Of a stretch of 64,000 bases of DNA, positions 22,118 to 30,600 are shown one piece after another. Each line of letters begins with the position of its first letter. The first letter of the stretch is position 1. Made by a program: the position numbers and the translations under genes. The notes under the pieces were generated by a model. The model had not been told where the DNA came from and did no database searches. It was given only the letters and a program-made list of their open reading frames with translations. Origin of the DNA: a virus; IMG/VR virus record IMGVR_UViG_3300011114_000356, positions 1-64,000 of that record; one strand, 5' to 3'.

Positions 22118-22354
22118 TTATAATCCTTGATTGGATTCTACGAGTCGTAGTGTGGACTCTTTAAAACTTTTTATGCCGCTAAACTTTTCAGCTTGGCTAT
22201 GGTCTGCAAATAAAGGGGTGAGGACTATGTTATGTTTCTTGGTAGGCAGGTCTTTAAACCAAGACATATCAGTAGGACGTATAGGCATAATAGCTGACCA
22301 AACTATCGCACCATTATGGTCAAATTCTTGTAGTAACCACGCATCAGGCTTCAT
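22118..22354 (-). CDS. Small protein of unknown function
   Basis: 78 residues (PDAWLLQEFDHNGAIVWSAI), mixed alpha/beta; resembles small uncharacterised phage proteins. It overlaps the membrane-protein gene upstream by 11 bases. Confidence 0.5.
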   Translation of the reverse strand: MKPDAWLLQEFDHNGAIVWSAIMPIRPTDMSWFKDLPTKKHNIVLTPLFADHSQAEKFSGIKSFKESTLRLVESNQGL

Positions 22355-22481
22355 CTTTTAATCCTTCCACAGCTATCCTACTTACAAAACTACATGATGC
22401 TCTAAATGCAACAAATACTATTGCAAATGGAATCATACATATCCCTAAGATCCCTACGAATAAACCAAACTGTGTTTTCAT
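22344..22481 (-). CDS. Small membrane protein
   Basis: 45 residues: one long hydrophobic segment (LFVGILGICMIPFAIVFVAF), then a charged tail. GGAGATAAA precedes the ATG. Confidence 0.45.
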   Translation of the reverse strand: MKTQFGLFVGILGICMIPFAIVFVAFRASCSFVSRIAVEGLKDEA

Positions 22482-22771
22482 TTTATCTCCAAGTGTTCTT
22501 TTTCAAATAACCAGCCTATTGTTTTTCTATGGGCATCTTCCCACATTTCTATTCTTTCTTCCCTGGTCATTTTACTTCCTTGATCTAGGTTAGAATGACA
22601 TTTATAGCACATTGCTGCAATTCTGTAATCATGAGATTTAAGGGATATGGATTTACCATCCCTTGATTGATTGGAATGAGCAGCAACAACCGTGCCATCT
22701 TCAATCCCACACACTTGACATGGAGACTCTCTGACAATCTCCAAAAGCTTTTTGTTTCTATACAATGCCAT
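22478..22771 (-). CDS. HNH-type nuclease-like protein (DUF1364-like)
   Basis: 97 residues. CQVCG (start of a zinc knuckle), VVAAHSNQSRDGKS, SHDYRIAAMCYKCHSNLDQG and a C-terminal IEMWEDAHRKTIGWLF match the DUF1364 family of phage proteins with an HNH-like arrangement. These lie in recombination regions and are thought to be nucleases. Catalytic His is probably H32 or the one in CYKCH. Confidence 0.65.
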   Translation of the reverse strand: MALYRNKKLLEIVRESPCQVCGIEDGTVVAAHSNQSRDGKSISLKSHDYRIAAMCYKCHSNLDQGSKMTREERIEMWEDAHRKTIGWLFEKEHLEIK

Positions 22772-22949
22772 GAGCTTCTTCTATGGATCTAGCAAATTGA
22801 ATTAGATCATCTGGCTCATCTACATTCCAATCATTATTTTTAAGTATAGATATAATCTTTTCATCTGATAAAGGTTTTTGAACTTTAGGTAATTTATCCA
22901 TGTCTTCAGAAGTTAGCTTCTGTTCCATCCATTGTTTGTAGTTTTCCAT
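22758..22949 (-). CDS. Small protein of unknown function
   Basis: 63 residues from the ATG at 22949 (a TTG one codon earlier is also possible). Acidic and helical (LTSEDMDKLPKVQKPLSDEK). It overlaps the HNH gene by 14 bases. Confidence 0.45.
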   Translation of the reverse strand: MENYKQWMEQKLTSEDMDKLPKVQKPLSDEKIISILKNNDWNVDEPDDLIQFARSIEEAHGIV

Positions 22950-23152
22950 CAATGCATTCTCCTACGCATATTAGACTCTAAAGTCTTAAGCTTACCTTCT
23001 AGCTTTTTAATCTTATCATTCATAGCACGGGATTCTATGTTATGTTCAGTGACTTTCTTGCCTAATCCTTCTAAACATTTACCCATGCGGATACCTAATT
23101 CTTTGTCTAGTCTATAGACTTCTTCGGCTATTTTAATGAGTTCTTGGAACAT
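22949..23152 (-). CDS. Coiled-coil protein
   Basis: 67 residues, charged helix (IAEEVYRLDKELGIRMGKCL, then NDKIKKLEGKLKTLESNMRR). No domain recognised. Confidence 0.5.
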   Translation of the reverse strand: MFQELIKIAEEVYRLDKELGIRMGKCLEGLGKKVTEHNIESRAMNDKIKKLEGKLKTLESNMRRRMH

Positions 23153-23291
23153 AAGCTTCCTTTGGTTTAACCATTTTATCTAAACATTCCTTACATTTAA
23201 ACCTTTTAATCAATCTATTAGCAGTATACACCACTTTGCCTGTATCTTTATTCTTAAACTTTAAACAAGAAGAGCAGTATCTTTTATCCAC
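23133..23291 (-). CDS. Small zinc-ribbon-like protein, GTG start
   Basis: 52 residues from a GTG preceded by GAAGGAAGAAAA. Two Cys pairs (YCSSC and CKEC) about 28 residues apart form a likely zinc site on a basic background. The GTG start and overlaps at both ends make this less certain than its neighbours. Confidence 0.45.
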   Translation of the reverse strand: MDKRYCSSCLKFKNKDTGKVVYTANRLIKRFKCKECLDKMVKPKEAYVPRTH

Positions 23292-23463
23292 TTTTCTTCC
23301 TTCTTTTAATGGGAGGGAGTCCTACACTTACTTCTTCTTCCATCATACGTTTGGCCATAGCTTTAGATTCTTCTGGAATGTTATGTAATGGAGTTCCTCT
23401 TATAAGAAACCCCATCATAGCCATGCCAGCGTAGACCGCTTCAAGTTGTTCTTTATCGTTCAT
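23284..23463 (-). CDS. Small protein of unknown function
   Basis: 59 residues, Met-rich helices (YAGMAMMGFLIRG) and a basic C-terminus (IKRRKKSG). It overlaps the RHH gene upstream by 4 bases. Confidence 0.5.
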   Translation of the reverse strand: MNDKEQLEAVYAGMAMMGFLIRGTPLHNIPEESKAMAKRMMEEEVSVGLPPIKRRKKSG

Positions 23464-23744
23464 TTTGTTTTCTCCAATGCCTGTAACTCATTGACTATCG
23501 TAGTACCTATTTCTTTACTCATAACAGATATAGACATAGCATAATCATTAGATAATACAACTTGAATAGAATCTTTTACACCTTGATTGTATCCACTATC
23601 ATATTCTTTATGTCCATCAATAATCATTTGAATAGCATTACGTATAAGCTCGGATGCTTTACGATTCTTTGCTACAGCCTTAAGCTTAATAATTAAATCT
23701 GCAGGCAGGTATACGGAATAAGGTGTTAGCTTTTTGGTGTCCAT
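23460..23744 (-). CDS. Ribbon-helix-helix DNA-binding protein
   Basis: 94 residues. YSVYLPADLIIKLKAVAKNR followed by KASELIRNAIQMII is a CopG/Arc-like ribbon-helix-helix domain; a C-terminal helical part may mediate oligomerisation. Probably a transcription regulator of the leftward operon. Confidence 0.65.
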   Translation of the reverse strand: MDTKKLTPYSVYLPADLIIKLKAVAKNRKASELIRNAIQMIIDGHKEYDSGYNQGVKDSIQVVLSNDYAMSISVMSKEIGTTIVNELQALEKTK

Positions 23745-24160
23745 GCCTTATACTTTCTATATAATTGATCGAGTAGATTCTGTGCCTCTAAGTTAGTTTT
23801 AAGTTGAGATCTAGATTCTAAGTTTAAATAGAACCTTAACCATTGTGTAGCAGACTCATAGTCCTTGGTAGATATCTCACTACTTGAATATAAGTATTCC
23901 CAGAATTTTGGATCACGGCATAACAATCCTGCAATACGTAATGCACGATCACCTGCAAATTCCTCCTGTCTATCAATAGCAGATTCATTAGAATCCAGTC
24001 TCACCATTACCACTTGGTATCTAGCACCAACGAAATCCCTAAGTAAGTCCTCAGGAATGTCGTCAGGATGCATAGATAATGTAAGCACATATCCAGTTTT
24101 ATCTTGCTTGAGGGCTACTTTCACGCCCTCAAATTGGATAGTCCTAACAGTTTCGTTCAT
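23726..24160 (-). CDS. Conserved protein of phage recombination modules
   Basis: 144 residues. The N-terminal half (VLTLSMHPDDIPEDLLRDFVG, then ARYQVVMVRLD) resembles an uncharacterised family that sits in phage replication and recombination operons. C-terminal half helical. It overlaps its neighbours. Function unknown. Confidence 0.5.
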   Translation of the reverse strand: MNETVRTIQFEGVKVALKQDKTGYVLTLSMHPDDIPEDLLRDFVGARYQVVMVRLDSNESAIDRQEEFAGDRALRIAGLLCRDPKFWEYLYSSSEISTKDYESATQWLRFYLNLESRSQLKTNLEAQNLLDQLYRKYKAWTPKS

Positions 24161-24354
24161 TTCAATTTACTTTCTAAGTATGAGATTACAGCTTTATATC
24201 CTGTAACCTGATGTTTAAGGTTAAGTAAATCAACTTCAAGATCATCTCTAGAGTTCTTAACGTGTTCACAGAACTTAAAGAGTTCATCATAGTCATCTTG
24301 TAATGTCTTAATGATTTGATCTTTCTGTTGCATTTCAGTTAGCTTCTTAGCCAT
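24157..24354 (-). CDS. Coiled-coil protein
   Basis: 65 residues from the ATG at 24354, preceded by GGGAGTAATC. Heptad-patterned throughout (KLTEMQQKDQIIKTLQDDYD). Confidence 0.5.
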   Translation of the reverse strand: MAKKLTEMQQKDQIIKTLQDDYDELFKFCEHVKNSRDDLEVDLLNLKHQVTGYKAVISYLESKLK

Positions 24355-24356
24355 GA

Positions 24357-24638
24357 TTACTCCCAAGGATTCTTTCCAGCTGGTGTAGATGGTTTTTCAT
24401 ATGGCTCAGATACTGCAGCTGATAAGTATTGCTCACCAGATGATTTACCTACTTGCTTCCATAATGAAATGCTTAATCCAATAAGTGGCTTATCTTTATG
24501 TTTAGTAAGTAAGTCAATTAATAGATTGCGGTCTACATGAATGTTACCTCTCATGTCAGGCTGACTATCTGACTTCTTCTCTTTATTGATAAAGATTGCA
24601 CCACGGTTAGGTTTTTGTTCGTATACTTGTTGAGCCAT
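24357..24638 (-). CDS. Possible single-stranded-DNA-binding-type protein
   Basis: 93 residues: NRGAIFINKEKKSDSQPDMR, a beta-rich core and an SLWKQVGKSSGEQYLSAAV strand pair, ending KNPWE. The layout suggests an OB-like fold with a short acidic/aromatic tail, as in some phage SSB-like proteins next to ERF. No family motif settles it. Confidence 0.4.
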   Translation of the reverse strand: MAQQVYEQKPNRGAIFINKEKKSDSQPDMRGNIHVDRNLLIDLLTKHKDKPLIGLSISLWKQVGKSSGEQYLSAAVSEPYEKPSTPAGKNPWE

Positions 24639-24802
24639 TATTTATTCTCCTCTGTTTTAGTTTCTGTTTTTGGTAATTGTTGTTCTACTTGGTCTTTAAT
24701 TTTTTGAATCAAAGTCCAAGCTCCTGTCTTAGTTGGAAGTTCTGCCAATACTCCCATTAAGAATCCTGTTTCCTCTTGCGTTAACTCAAGCTTCATGTTC
24801 AT
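24638..24802 (-). CDS. Small protein of unknown function
   Basis: 54 residues from the ATG at 24802, placed 7 bases after AAAGGAA. LELTQEETGFLMGVLAELPT is a helical motif seen in other small phage proteins. It overlaps the end of the ERF gene by 17 bases. Confidence 0.5.
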   Translation of the reverse strand: MNMKLELTQEETGFLMGVLAELPTKTGAWTLIQKIKDQVEQQLPKTETKTEENK

Positions 24803-25478
24803 GTAACTTTTCCTTTTCAAGTTTAGTTTTTACTTCTGTAAATTTTGTCATCATATCAGTAAAGAAAGCTGGGTCTGTCAACTTGACAGTATCAAACAAA
24901 AGCTTATTCTTTTTAAAGATCATTAAGACATCTTCAGATTTGGTACACATATCTAAGAACATATATGTTGCATCTCTGATTAGTTCCAACCATCCCTTAA
25001 CGTCACCGCCAAGAGGATCAGCTGGAGCATCTATTTGCCACTCGCCTTTAAGACCTACAATGCGTGGACTTTCAACTGTAGGTTCAGCTTTTTTTGAGTG
25101 AGTTCCAGCTACAGCATCAAGAGAGTCGTGTTCAACAATCTCCATCGCTGCCACCCAAAGATAGCGTCTCAAATAGGTTTGCACCGCCCCCAAATTCTGA
25201 ATGGCGTGACAACCTTTTAACTCAGCCGTAGACATTGGAGACTTGAATTCAATCTTATCTTCAGGTTTTTCTACATCTACAATAGTCAGAATAGCAAGGT
25301 CTGTATAGAATGTAATCGTTCCACACAATCCTTTTTCTGTGAAAATATTTTGAACTGTAGGTAAGAAATCACCTAGCTCAAAGTATTCAAAGCCAGCAAA
25401 TTTATTCTTGCCAGACTTCTTTAATGCGGTCGCTTGGAGTTGAATCCTTGCTTCCTGTAGTTTTTTATATACACTCAT
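24786..25478 (-). CDS. erf: ERF-family single-strand annealing protein
   Basis: 230 residues. The ERF core is clear: SGKNKFAGFEYFELGDFLPT near residue 25, then the SPMSTAELKGCHAIQNLGAV and TYLRRYLWVAAMEIVEHDSL segments. A variable C-terminal domain follows. ERF proteins anneal complementary single strands in recombination and help circularise phage DNA. The partner exonuclease is two genes upstream. Confidence 0.85.
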   Translation of the reverse strand: MSVYKKLQEARIQLQATALKKSGKNKFAGFEYFELGDFLPTVQNIFTEKGLCGTITFYTDLAILTIVDVEKPEDKIEFKSPMSTAELKGCHAIQNLGAVQTYLRRYLWVAAMEIVEHDSLDAVAGTHSKKAEPTVESPRIVGLKGEWQIDAPADPLGGDVKGWLELIRDATYMFLDMCTKSEDVLMIFKKNKLLFDTVKLTDPAFFTDMMTKFTEVKTKLEKEKLHEHEA

Positions 25479-25762
25479 ATATTGCCTTTCTTTAGCTTGT
25501 TAATTCTTTCAAGTTCTGATTTAGCATAGAACAAAATCTTTTTTATACCTCTTTCTTCATCGCAATGTGCTGCTTGATTGTAACGATAGCACTCACGAAA
25601 AATTTCACCAATCTGTGCATTCATGTTCTTTGCACTAATTAAATCTTGTAGCTCAGTTGCACCTTCTGGCAATTCATAATAACTTGCAGTAGATCCATCT
25701 GATTGTATCTTATCGTCATGCTCTTCAAATTTTTTACTAAACCAATTAAATCTTTTAGCCAT
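25475..25762 (-). CDS. DUF3310-like protein
   Basis: 95 residues. GATELQDLISAKNMNAQIGE followed by IFRECYRYNQAAHCDEERGIKKILFYA has the pattern of the DUF3310 type, common in phages and often called nucleotide kinase-like without proof. It overlaps the exonuclease gene by 8 bases. Confidence 0.55.
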   Translation of the reverse strand: MAKRFNWFSKKFEEHDDKIQSDGSTASYYELPEGATELQDLISAKNMNAQIGEIFRECYRYNQAAHCDEERGIKKILFYAKSELERINKLKKGNI

Positions 25763-26633
25763 TGTTAGCCTCCAAATAATCTTTATATTGTTTACACCAT
25801 TTATTTACAGGACAATAGCTTTTACATCTTGTACGTTCTCCTGGTCTTACTTGTATTTCATATGCATCACCAAGTTCAGCTAATGCTGTTTTAGCAAACT
25901 CTTCAAACTCATATACTGCCTTGGCTCTTGTATTACCTTTTTTAATTACAGCCCATTGTGTAGGTTTCTCCCACATCTCTTGTGGAGTGCAGTCAGGTAA
26001 TGTTTCACCCGCTTCTAATGCAAACTCACACGCACTATGAAAGGCAATACGTTCTAATATAAATCTTTCTTGCTGTTCGTATGTCCATAAACGAATAGGT
26101 AACTCTTTAATAGGTGACTCAGGATAGTTTTCTTTAGTACCTACTTCACGTTCTTTCCAATCACGAAGGATCGCTACAATACCTAATGATTTAATCGTAA
26201 CCTTTTTATTAAATGCAACTAACCATGCATAGATGTTAAGCTGTTGCTCCCATTCAATCTTTTCATTCATGACAGACCATACAGATGTTGTCTTATAGTC
26301 TTTAATATGAATGCCATCAGAGTCAACCACTTGAAGATCAACTGCACCAGAGATTTTCCAACCATCTAGTTCAGCATGAAGTCTTTGCTCAACAATATGA
26401 TTCTCATCTTTACCATGCTCTAATACACCATGCATAGCTGAACCAAATAAAGACCATATCATTTGAGATACATCTTGCTCTATCTCATCACTATACTTAG
26501 TTGTTAAGGTTACAATCTTTGGACTATTAAGTAACTGAGTCGCAGATATATGTGACTTACCCTTGTTGTATGTAGGACGTTCAAGAACGTTTACAAACGT
26601 TTGGGGTATATTAAATTTATTGGTAAGTTTCAT
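25755..26633 (-). CDS. PD-(D/E)XK exonuclease (RecB/Cas4-like)
   Basis: 292 residues. GSAMHGVLEHG (H68), ISGAVDLQVVD (D99) and HIKDYKTTS (D112, K114) form the RecB-type nuclease core. The C-terminus carries C270-x3-C274-x5-C280, resembling the iron-sulfur Cys cluster of Cas4/AddB nucleases. It probably resects DNA ends for the ERF annealase. Confidence 0.8.
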   Translation of the reverse strand: MKLTNKFNIPQTFVNVLERPTYNKGKSHISATQLLNSPKIVTLTTKYSDEIEQDVSQMIWSLFGSAMHGVLEHGKDENHIVEQRLHAELDGWKISGAVDLQVVDSDGIHIKDYKTTSVWSVMNEKIEWEQQLNIYAWLVAFNKKVTIKSLGIVAILRDWKEREVGTKENYPESPIKELPIRLWTYEQQERFILERIAFHSACEFALEAGETLPDCTPQEMWEKPTQWAVIKKGNTRAKAVYEFEEFAKTALAELGDAYEIQVRPGERTRCKSYCPVNKWCKQYKDYLEANNG

Positions 26634-26918
26634 TTAAGCCTCACAGTTTCCACCCACACACATAGAATTATGTAATACGACCTCTCCTAATTCATCATAT
26701 GCTTTGTCTTTAGCTATGGCATCAGCTGATCTAGAAACATCATCAAGTAAATGATATTCAGTTTCCATGCAACGCATCTTAATTAATAAGCCACGATCAC
26801 GTCCATGATCTGCTAATACAGAGATAATAAAGTCTGTAGGTTCTACATTCCAAGACTGAACGTCAGCATACTTCTTATCATCCATTTCAACTTCAGCTAA
26901 TACTAAAAATCTTTTCAT
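26634..26918 (-). CDS. Small protein of unknown function
   Basis: 94 residues from the ATG at 26918, preceded by AAAGGAAAC. Beta-rich start (KRFLVLAEVEMDDKKYADVQ) and a Cys-containing end. No motif recognised. Confidence 0.5.
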   Translation of the reverse strand: MKRFLVLAEVEMDDKKYADVQSWNVEPTDFIISVLADHGRDRGLLIKMRCMETEYHLLDDVSRSADAIAKDKAYDELGEVVLHNSMCVGGNCEA

Positions 26919-26919
26919 G

Positions 26920-27132
26920 TTAGTTTCCTTTCTCAGCACGTTCTGATCTAACTTTCATAAATGCATCAGCAATCTCATAACATTGATCTGCTAATATGGT
27001 TGCATTCATACCTTGTGTGTATATCATAGGCATAACTCTTACAGCAATATAATCCTCTACGCTCATGTCTTGAACATATTCTGTTACATCGTAATACGGA
27101 TCATCTGGATATAATTCGACACCACTCGTCAT
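26920..27132 (-). CDS. Small protein, first gene of the leftward recombination operon
   Basis: 70 acidic residues (TSGVELYPDDPYYDVTEYVQ). Preceded by AAAGGGA and the leftward promoter at 27169-27197. Function unknown. Confidence 0.5.
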   Translation of the reverse strand: MTSGVELYPDDPYYDVTEYVQDMSVEDYIAVRVMPMIYTQGMNATILADQCYEIADAFMKVRSERAEKGN

Positions 27133-27168
27133 ATTGTTCCCTTTCTATGTTAATATGAATGAGGCACC

Positions 27169-27197
27169 ATATTGGCACAATGTAAAATATATGTCAA
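27169..27197 (-). promoter_or_regulatory. Leftward promoter of the recombination operon
   Basis: Perfect -35 TTGACA (27197-27192), 17-base spacer, weak -10 CAATAT (27174-27169). It stands back to back with the rusA promoter; the two -35 boxes are only 4 bases apart. Confidence 0.5.
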
Positions 27198-27201
27198 TAG
27201 G

Positions 27202-27231
27202 TTGTACCCATATTAATTCATCTGCTATAAT
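27202..27231 (+). promoter_or_regulatory. Promoter of the RusA gene
   Basis: TTGTAC (27202-27207), 18-base spacer, extended -10 TGC-TATAAT (27223-27231). The ATG begins 8 bases after the -10, so the mRNA would be essentially leaderless. Confidence 0.6.
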
Positions 27232-27238
27232 ACACGTT

Positions 27239-27604
27239 ATGAATATGATAATGTTAGAACTTCCATACCCTCCATCCGTCAATCATTATTGGGGACAAAA
27301 AGGTAATCAACGCTTTATTGGTAAAAAAGGTAAAGAATTTCGTGTAGCAGTGCAGCTAGAATGCCTCATAAAGGGCATTAAAAGCCTTCCTGGGCGACTT
27401 TCTGTTTCAATTGACCTCTACCCCCCAGACAATCGCAAACGTGACCTAGATAACGTCCTAAAAAGCCTTTTAGATGCTATGGAACACGCTGGTTGTTATG
27501 AGAATGATTCTCAAATAGATAAGCTATCTATTGTTAGAATGGAAGTAGTGAAGGATGGAAAATGCTTTGTTTCTATTATTCAGCAGACTTTTGGAGAGCT
27601 TTAA
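27239..27604 (+). CDS. rusA: RusA-type Holliday junction resolvase
   Basis: 121 residues from the ATG at 27239, chosen because homology begins there (LELPYPPSVNHYWGQ) and the promoter -10 lies just upstream. Catalytic residues match RusA: RDLDN (D69, D71), K75 and D90 in YENDSQ. It resolves four-way junctions made during recombination and replication, clearing DNA for packaging. The last 29 bases overlap the 3' end of the polyvalent gene on the opposite strand. Confidence 0.88.
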   Translation: MNMIMLELPYPPSVNHYWGQKGNQRFIGKKGKEFRVAVQLECLIKGIKSLPGRLSVSIDLYPPDNRKRDLDNVLKSLLDAMEHAGCYENDSQIDKLSIVRMEVVKDGKCFVSIIQQTFGEL

Positions 27605-30600
27605 CTTTATTGTTAAACTTTTCCATCATTCTAGCCTTTTGTTCTTCAATCTGTTGAAGTCTTTCTTTCGGAGCTTTTTTGTCTATAAGCTCACGTTTCT
27701 TTTTATTTAAAGCATTAATTTTATTTTCAACTGTATTAGCTTGTCTCCAAAGTCTAGCCTCTGGATGATCTTTAAAGAAGTCTGACATATCTTCTCTATT
27801 CTTTCTGCGACCTTTAGCTTCTTGTTCGTAGTTAGCCATCTCTGTAATGTTCTTATAAAATCTTTGTGAGATTGCTGCTTGTGATCCTACTTCTCCGTAG
27901 AAACGACCCGCTAATGGAACTCTGTATGATGGGAGCTCTTCACCTGTAGATACGGATTTAACAGCCTGGCCTACCTTCATAATTTCACGACCAAGACCGC
28001 CAGTAAGTTGACCACCATAGTAATCAATCTCATCTGCTGTAGGACTGTAATAGCCTTTTTGATATTTAGATCCACCTGACGCAAGGTTCAAGTAATAAGC
28101 AAGTTGTTTACTAATCTCGCTTGAAGATTCTCGTGAGCGAGTATAGCCTGGTGTAGGATTGGTTGATCTATCTGGACGGAAAATAGGACGGCCAAATGCA
28201 TCTTTGTTTTGACCCACAGCCATTAATGGATCAAGTGCAGTAGGCGTAATAGTTTGTAATGAGAATCCAGTACTGCCTAATGGGTTGAATGAATCAGCAA
28301 TTGCAGCTGAAAGGTTAGCCATACGCTCTCCTGGCTTGCCATATAACCATAACTCTACAGCTGTTCTGCCAAAGTTAGGAAATATATTGAAACCTAATGG
28401 ATAAGGTATAGTCATATACTTACCACCAGCTAATGGCACAATAAAGTTACGTTCACGCACAAACTCTGGCGGATCATCGTCACCATAGCCAGCCGCAGCC
28501 AACATGACACCTTGAACACCTCCAGCAATCATACCGCCATAAATAATCTTACGTCCAGCAGGACCTAATAATGTTCTAGCAATACGATCAGTACCTTGTA
28601 CGGATGCATTAAAGAATGCATAGAGTGAGTTGATATTAGATGTCAATTGACCTTTTTTATCAAAGTTAACTGTTAAGTCCTTAGCTAAGATAGCTGCGTC
28701 TTGTTTTGAAAGACCTTTATCTAAAGCTACTTTGTATGCAGATAAACGGATAGCGTTTTCCATCATATCGTTGAAGTCTGATAAAGAGTTCACAATATAA
28801 CCAAATGCTTTCTTAGCATTGTTATCTTTCATCTTATCTAATGTATGTTGGATAAATTTCTTTTCTTCAGCTGTTCTAACTAATGACTCTCTATATCCTG
28901 TTTGGAATCCATTAGCTCTAGCATCTTTAAATAGTTGTGCCCATGGTCCTTGTGTATCTGTAATACCTTTACGCTCATCCCTTAACACATTAAGCACGCC
29001 ACGCATAGCTGGAAGCACACCTGCTAATACAGCCTTTTGTTCTCCTTTGATTGGAGTAGTAGATAAGTTAAGTAATGCACCTTGAACGTCACGGTTTAAG
29101 TTAACGAAACCAAAGATAGGGTTGTATTGTGTATTAACGTTTTTGAACCATCGAGTAAACTGACCAAGTAATCCAACTACAGAGGATACTTGTTCTACAT
29201 CTAAATTTCTTAAAGCTTGAACCATACGTAATGCACGTGGGTCTTTAGCATTAAAGAATATGTATCTATCTTTACCATTGATGCGAACTGGGAATACATT
29301 GTCTTTGTATCTGTTTAAGATATTTATTTTAGAATCTACAACTTCTTTAGTTGAGTCTATAGGAAGACCTGTATCAGGATCGTATGTAACTTGTGTTTGT
29401 TTTTTTAGATATCTCTCTGTAGGTTCTTTCATTAAGTTATTAGCTAGATATTCTGGATCATCTAAACCTAAAGAATTTAACTCAGCAATCAATGCTTCTT
29501 TACTTTTCACTGCATCTGGATTAATAGCAAGCCAGAATTTAGGGTTTGCATTCTGAAGAACCAAACCAAATAAAGCACGACCCACTCTAATCTTTTCGGC
29601 ACGAATTAAAGCACGCTCACGTTGAGCAATGATATTGCCTAAGATATCATCTACAGCTTTTAAAGAACCCATAGCACGCTTACTGAATGTACCACGGCTG
29701 CCTAAGCCTTGACCTACACCAACTAATCCTGGAGCACGAGCAATCTCATCTTCTTTACGGAATAAAGGAACATAGTGTTTGTACATATCATTCCATAGGT
29801 CTACGGTAGATTGTGTCTCTGCACCAGAGTCTACCAAGACTTGTTGTGTGCCACGAATCATAGAGTCAAATTTACCAGCTAATTGTTCTAATACACGTTT
29901 CTTGTCTGCATTTAAATTACTTAAGAATGCTCTTGCATCAGCTGTAGACATTCCAGATGCTTTGTCTCTTAACTCAGCATTATCTGGATTAATTTTATTC
30001 ATTTGAATATTACGTTCTTCTGCGTGTCTAGCGTGTAAGAAAGTTTCCATTTCTTCTGGAGTAACTTTTAAGCTATGCATTTCATTAATGACAGGCAATA
30101 AATCTTTAAGTAAGAACTGTCTTAAACCATCAGCAGTACGTCCATGGTATAGTTTTTCTTTGCCATATACATCCCACTCATTACCAATATCACGTCCAGC
30201 TTTTTGAATAATCTCTTGTACACGTTTAGTGTCAATAAGTTTGTCTTGTAGGTGGTAAAGGATATTGTCTAATTTAGATTCTGTAGGGCCATGCCATACA
30301 CCTTCTACTTGTTGACCATAGATATTAGTTGCAGTATTTTGTGGAATCTCAGCTGGAATTTCTTGTGGTCTTCTAAATATTCTTTGAATACGCTCTCTAA
30401 TCCCAGATGGCTCTACTTCTTTTCCAGACGGCAATACATCTGAGTATCGACCACGAGCTTTCATTTCACCCATAAACCCAGGTAAATCTTTACCAGTAAA
30501 CAAATTACCAGATACATTCATTACATCATCAAATAAAGTAGCTTCATCTGGGGATACATTAAGCATCTTTTTAATAAGATTTTTAAATTCTTCCCATAGA

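Noticed and set aside
27134-27238. Upstream extension of the RusA gene
   Set aside because: It would run through both promoters and adds no RusA-like sequence.
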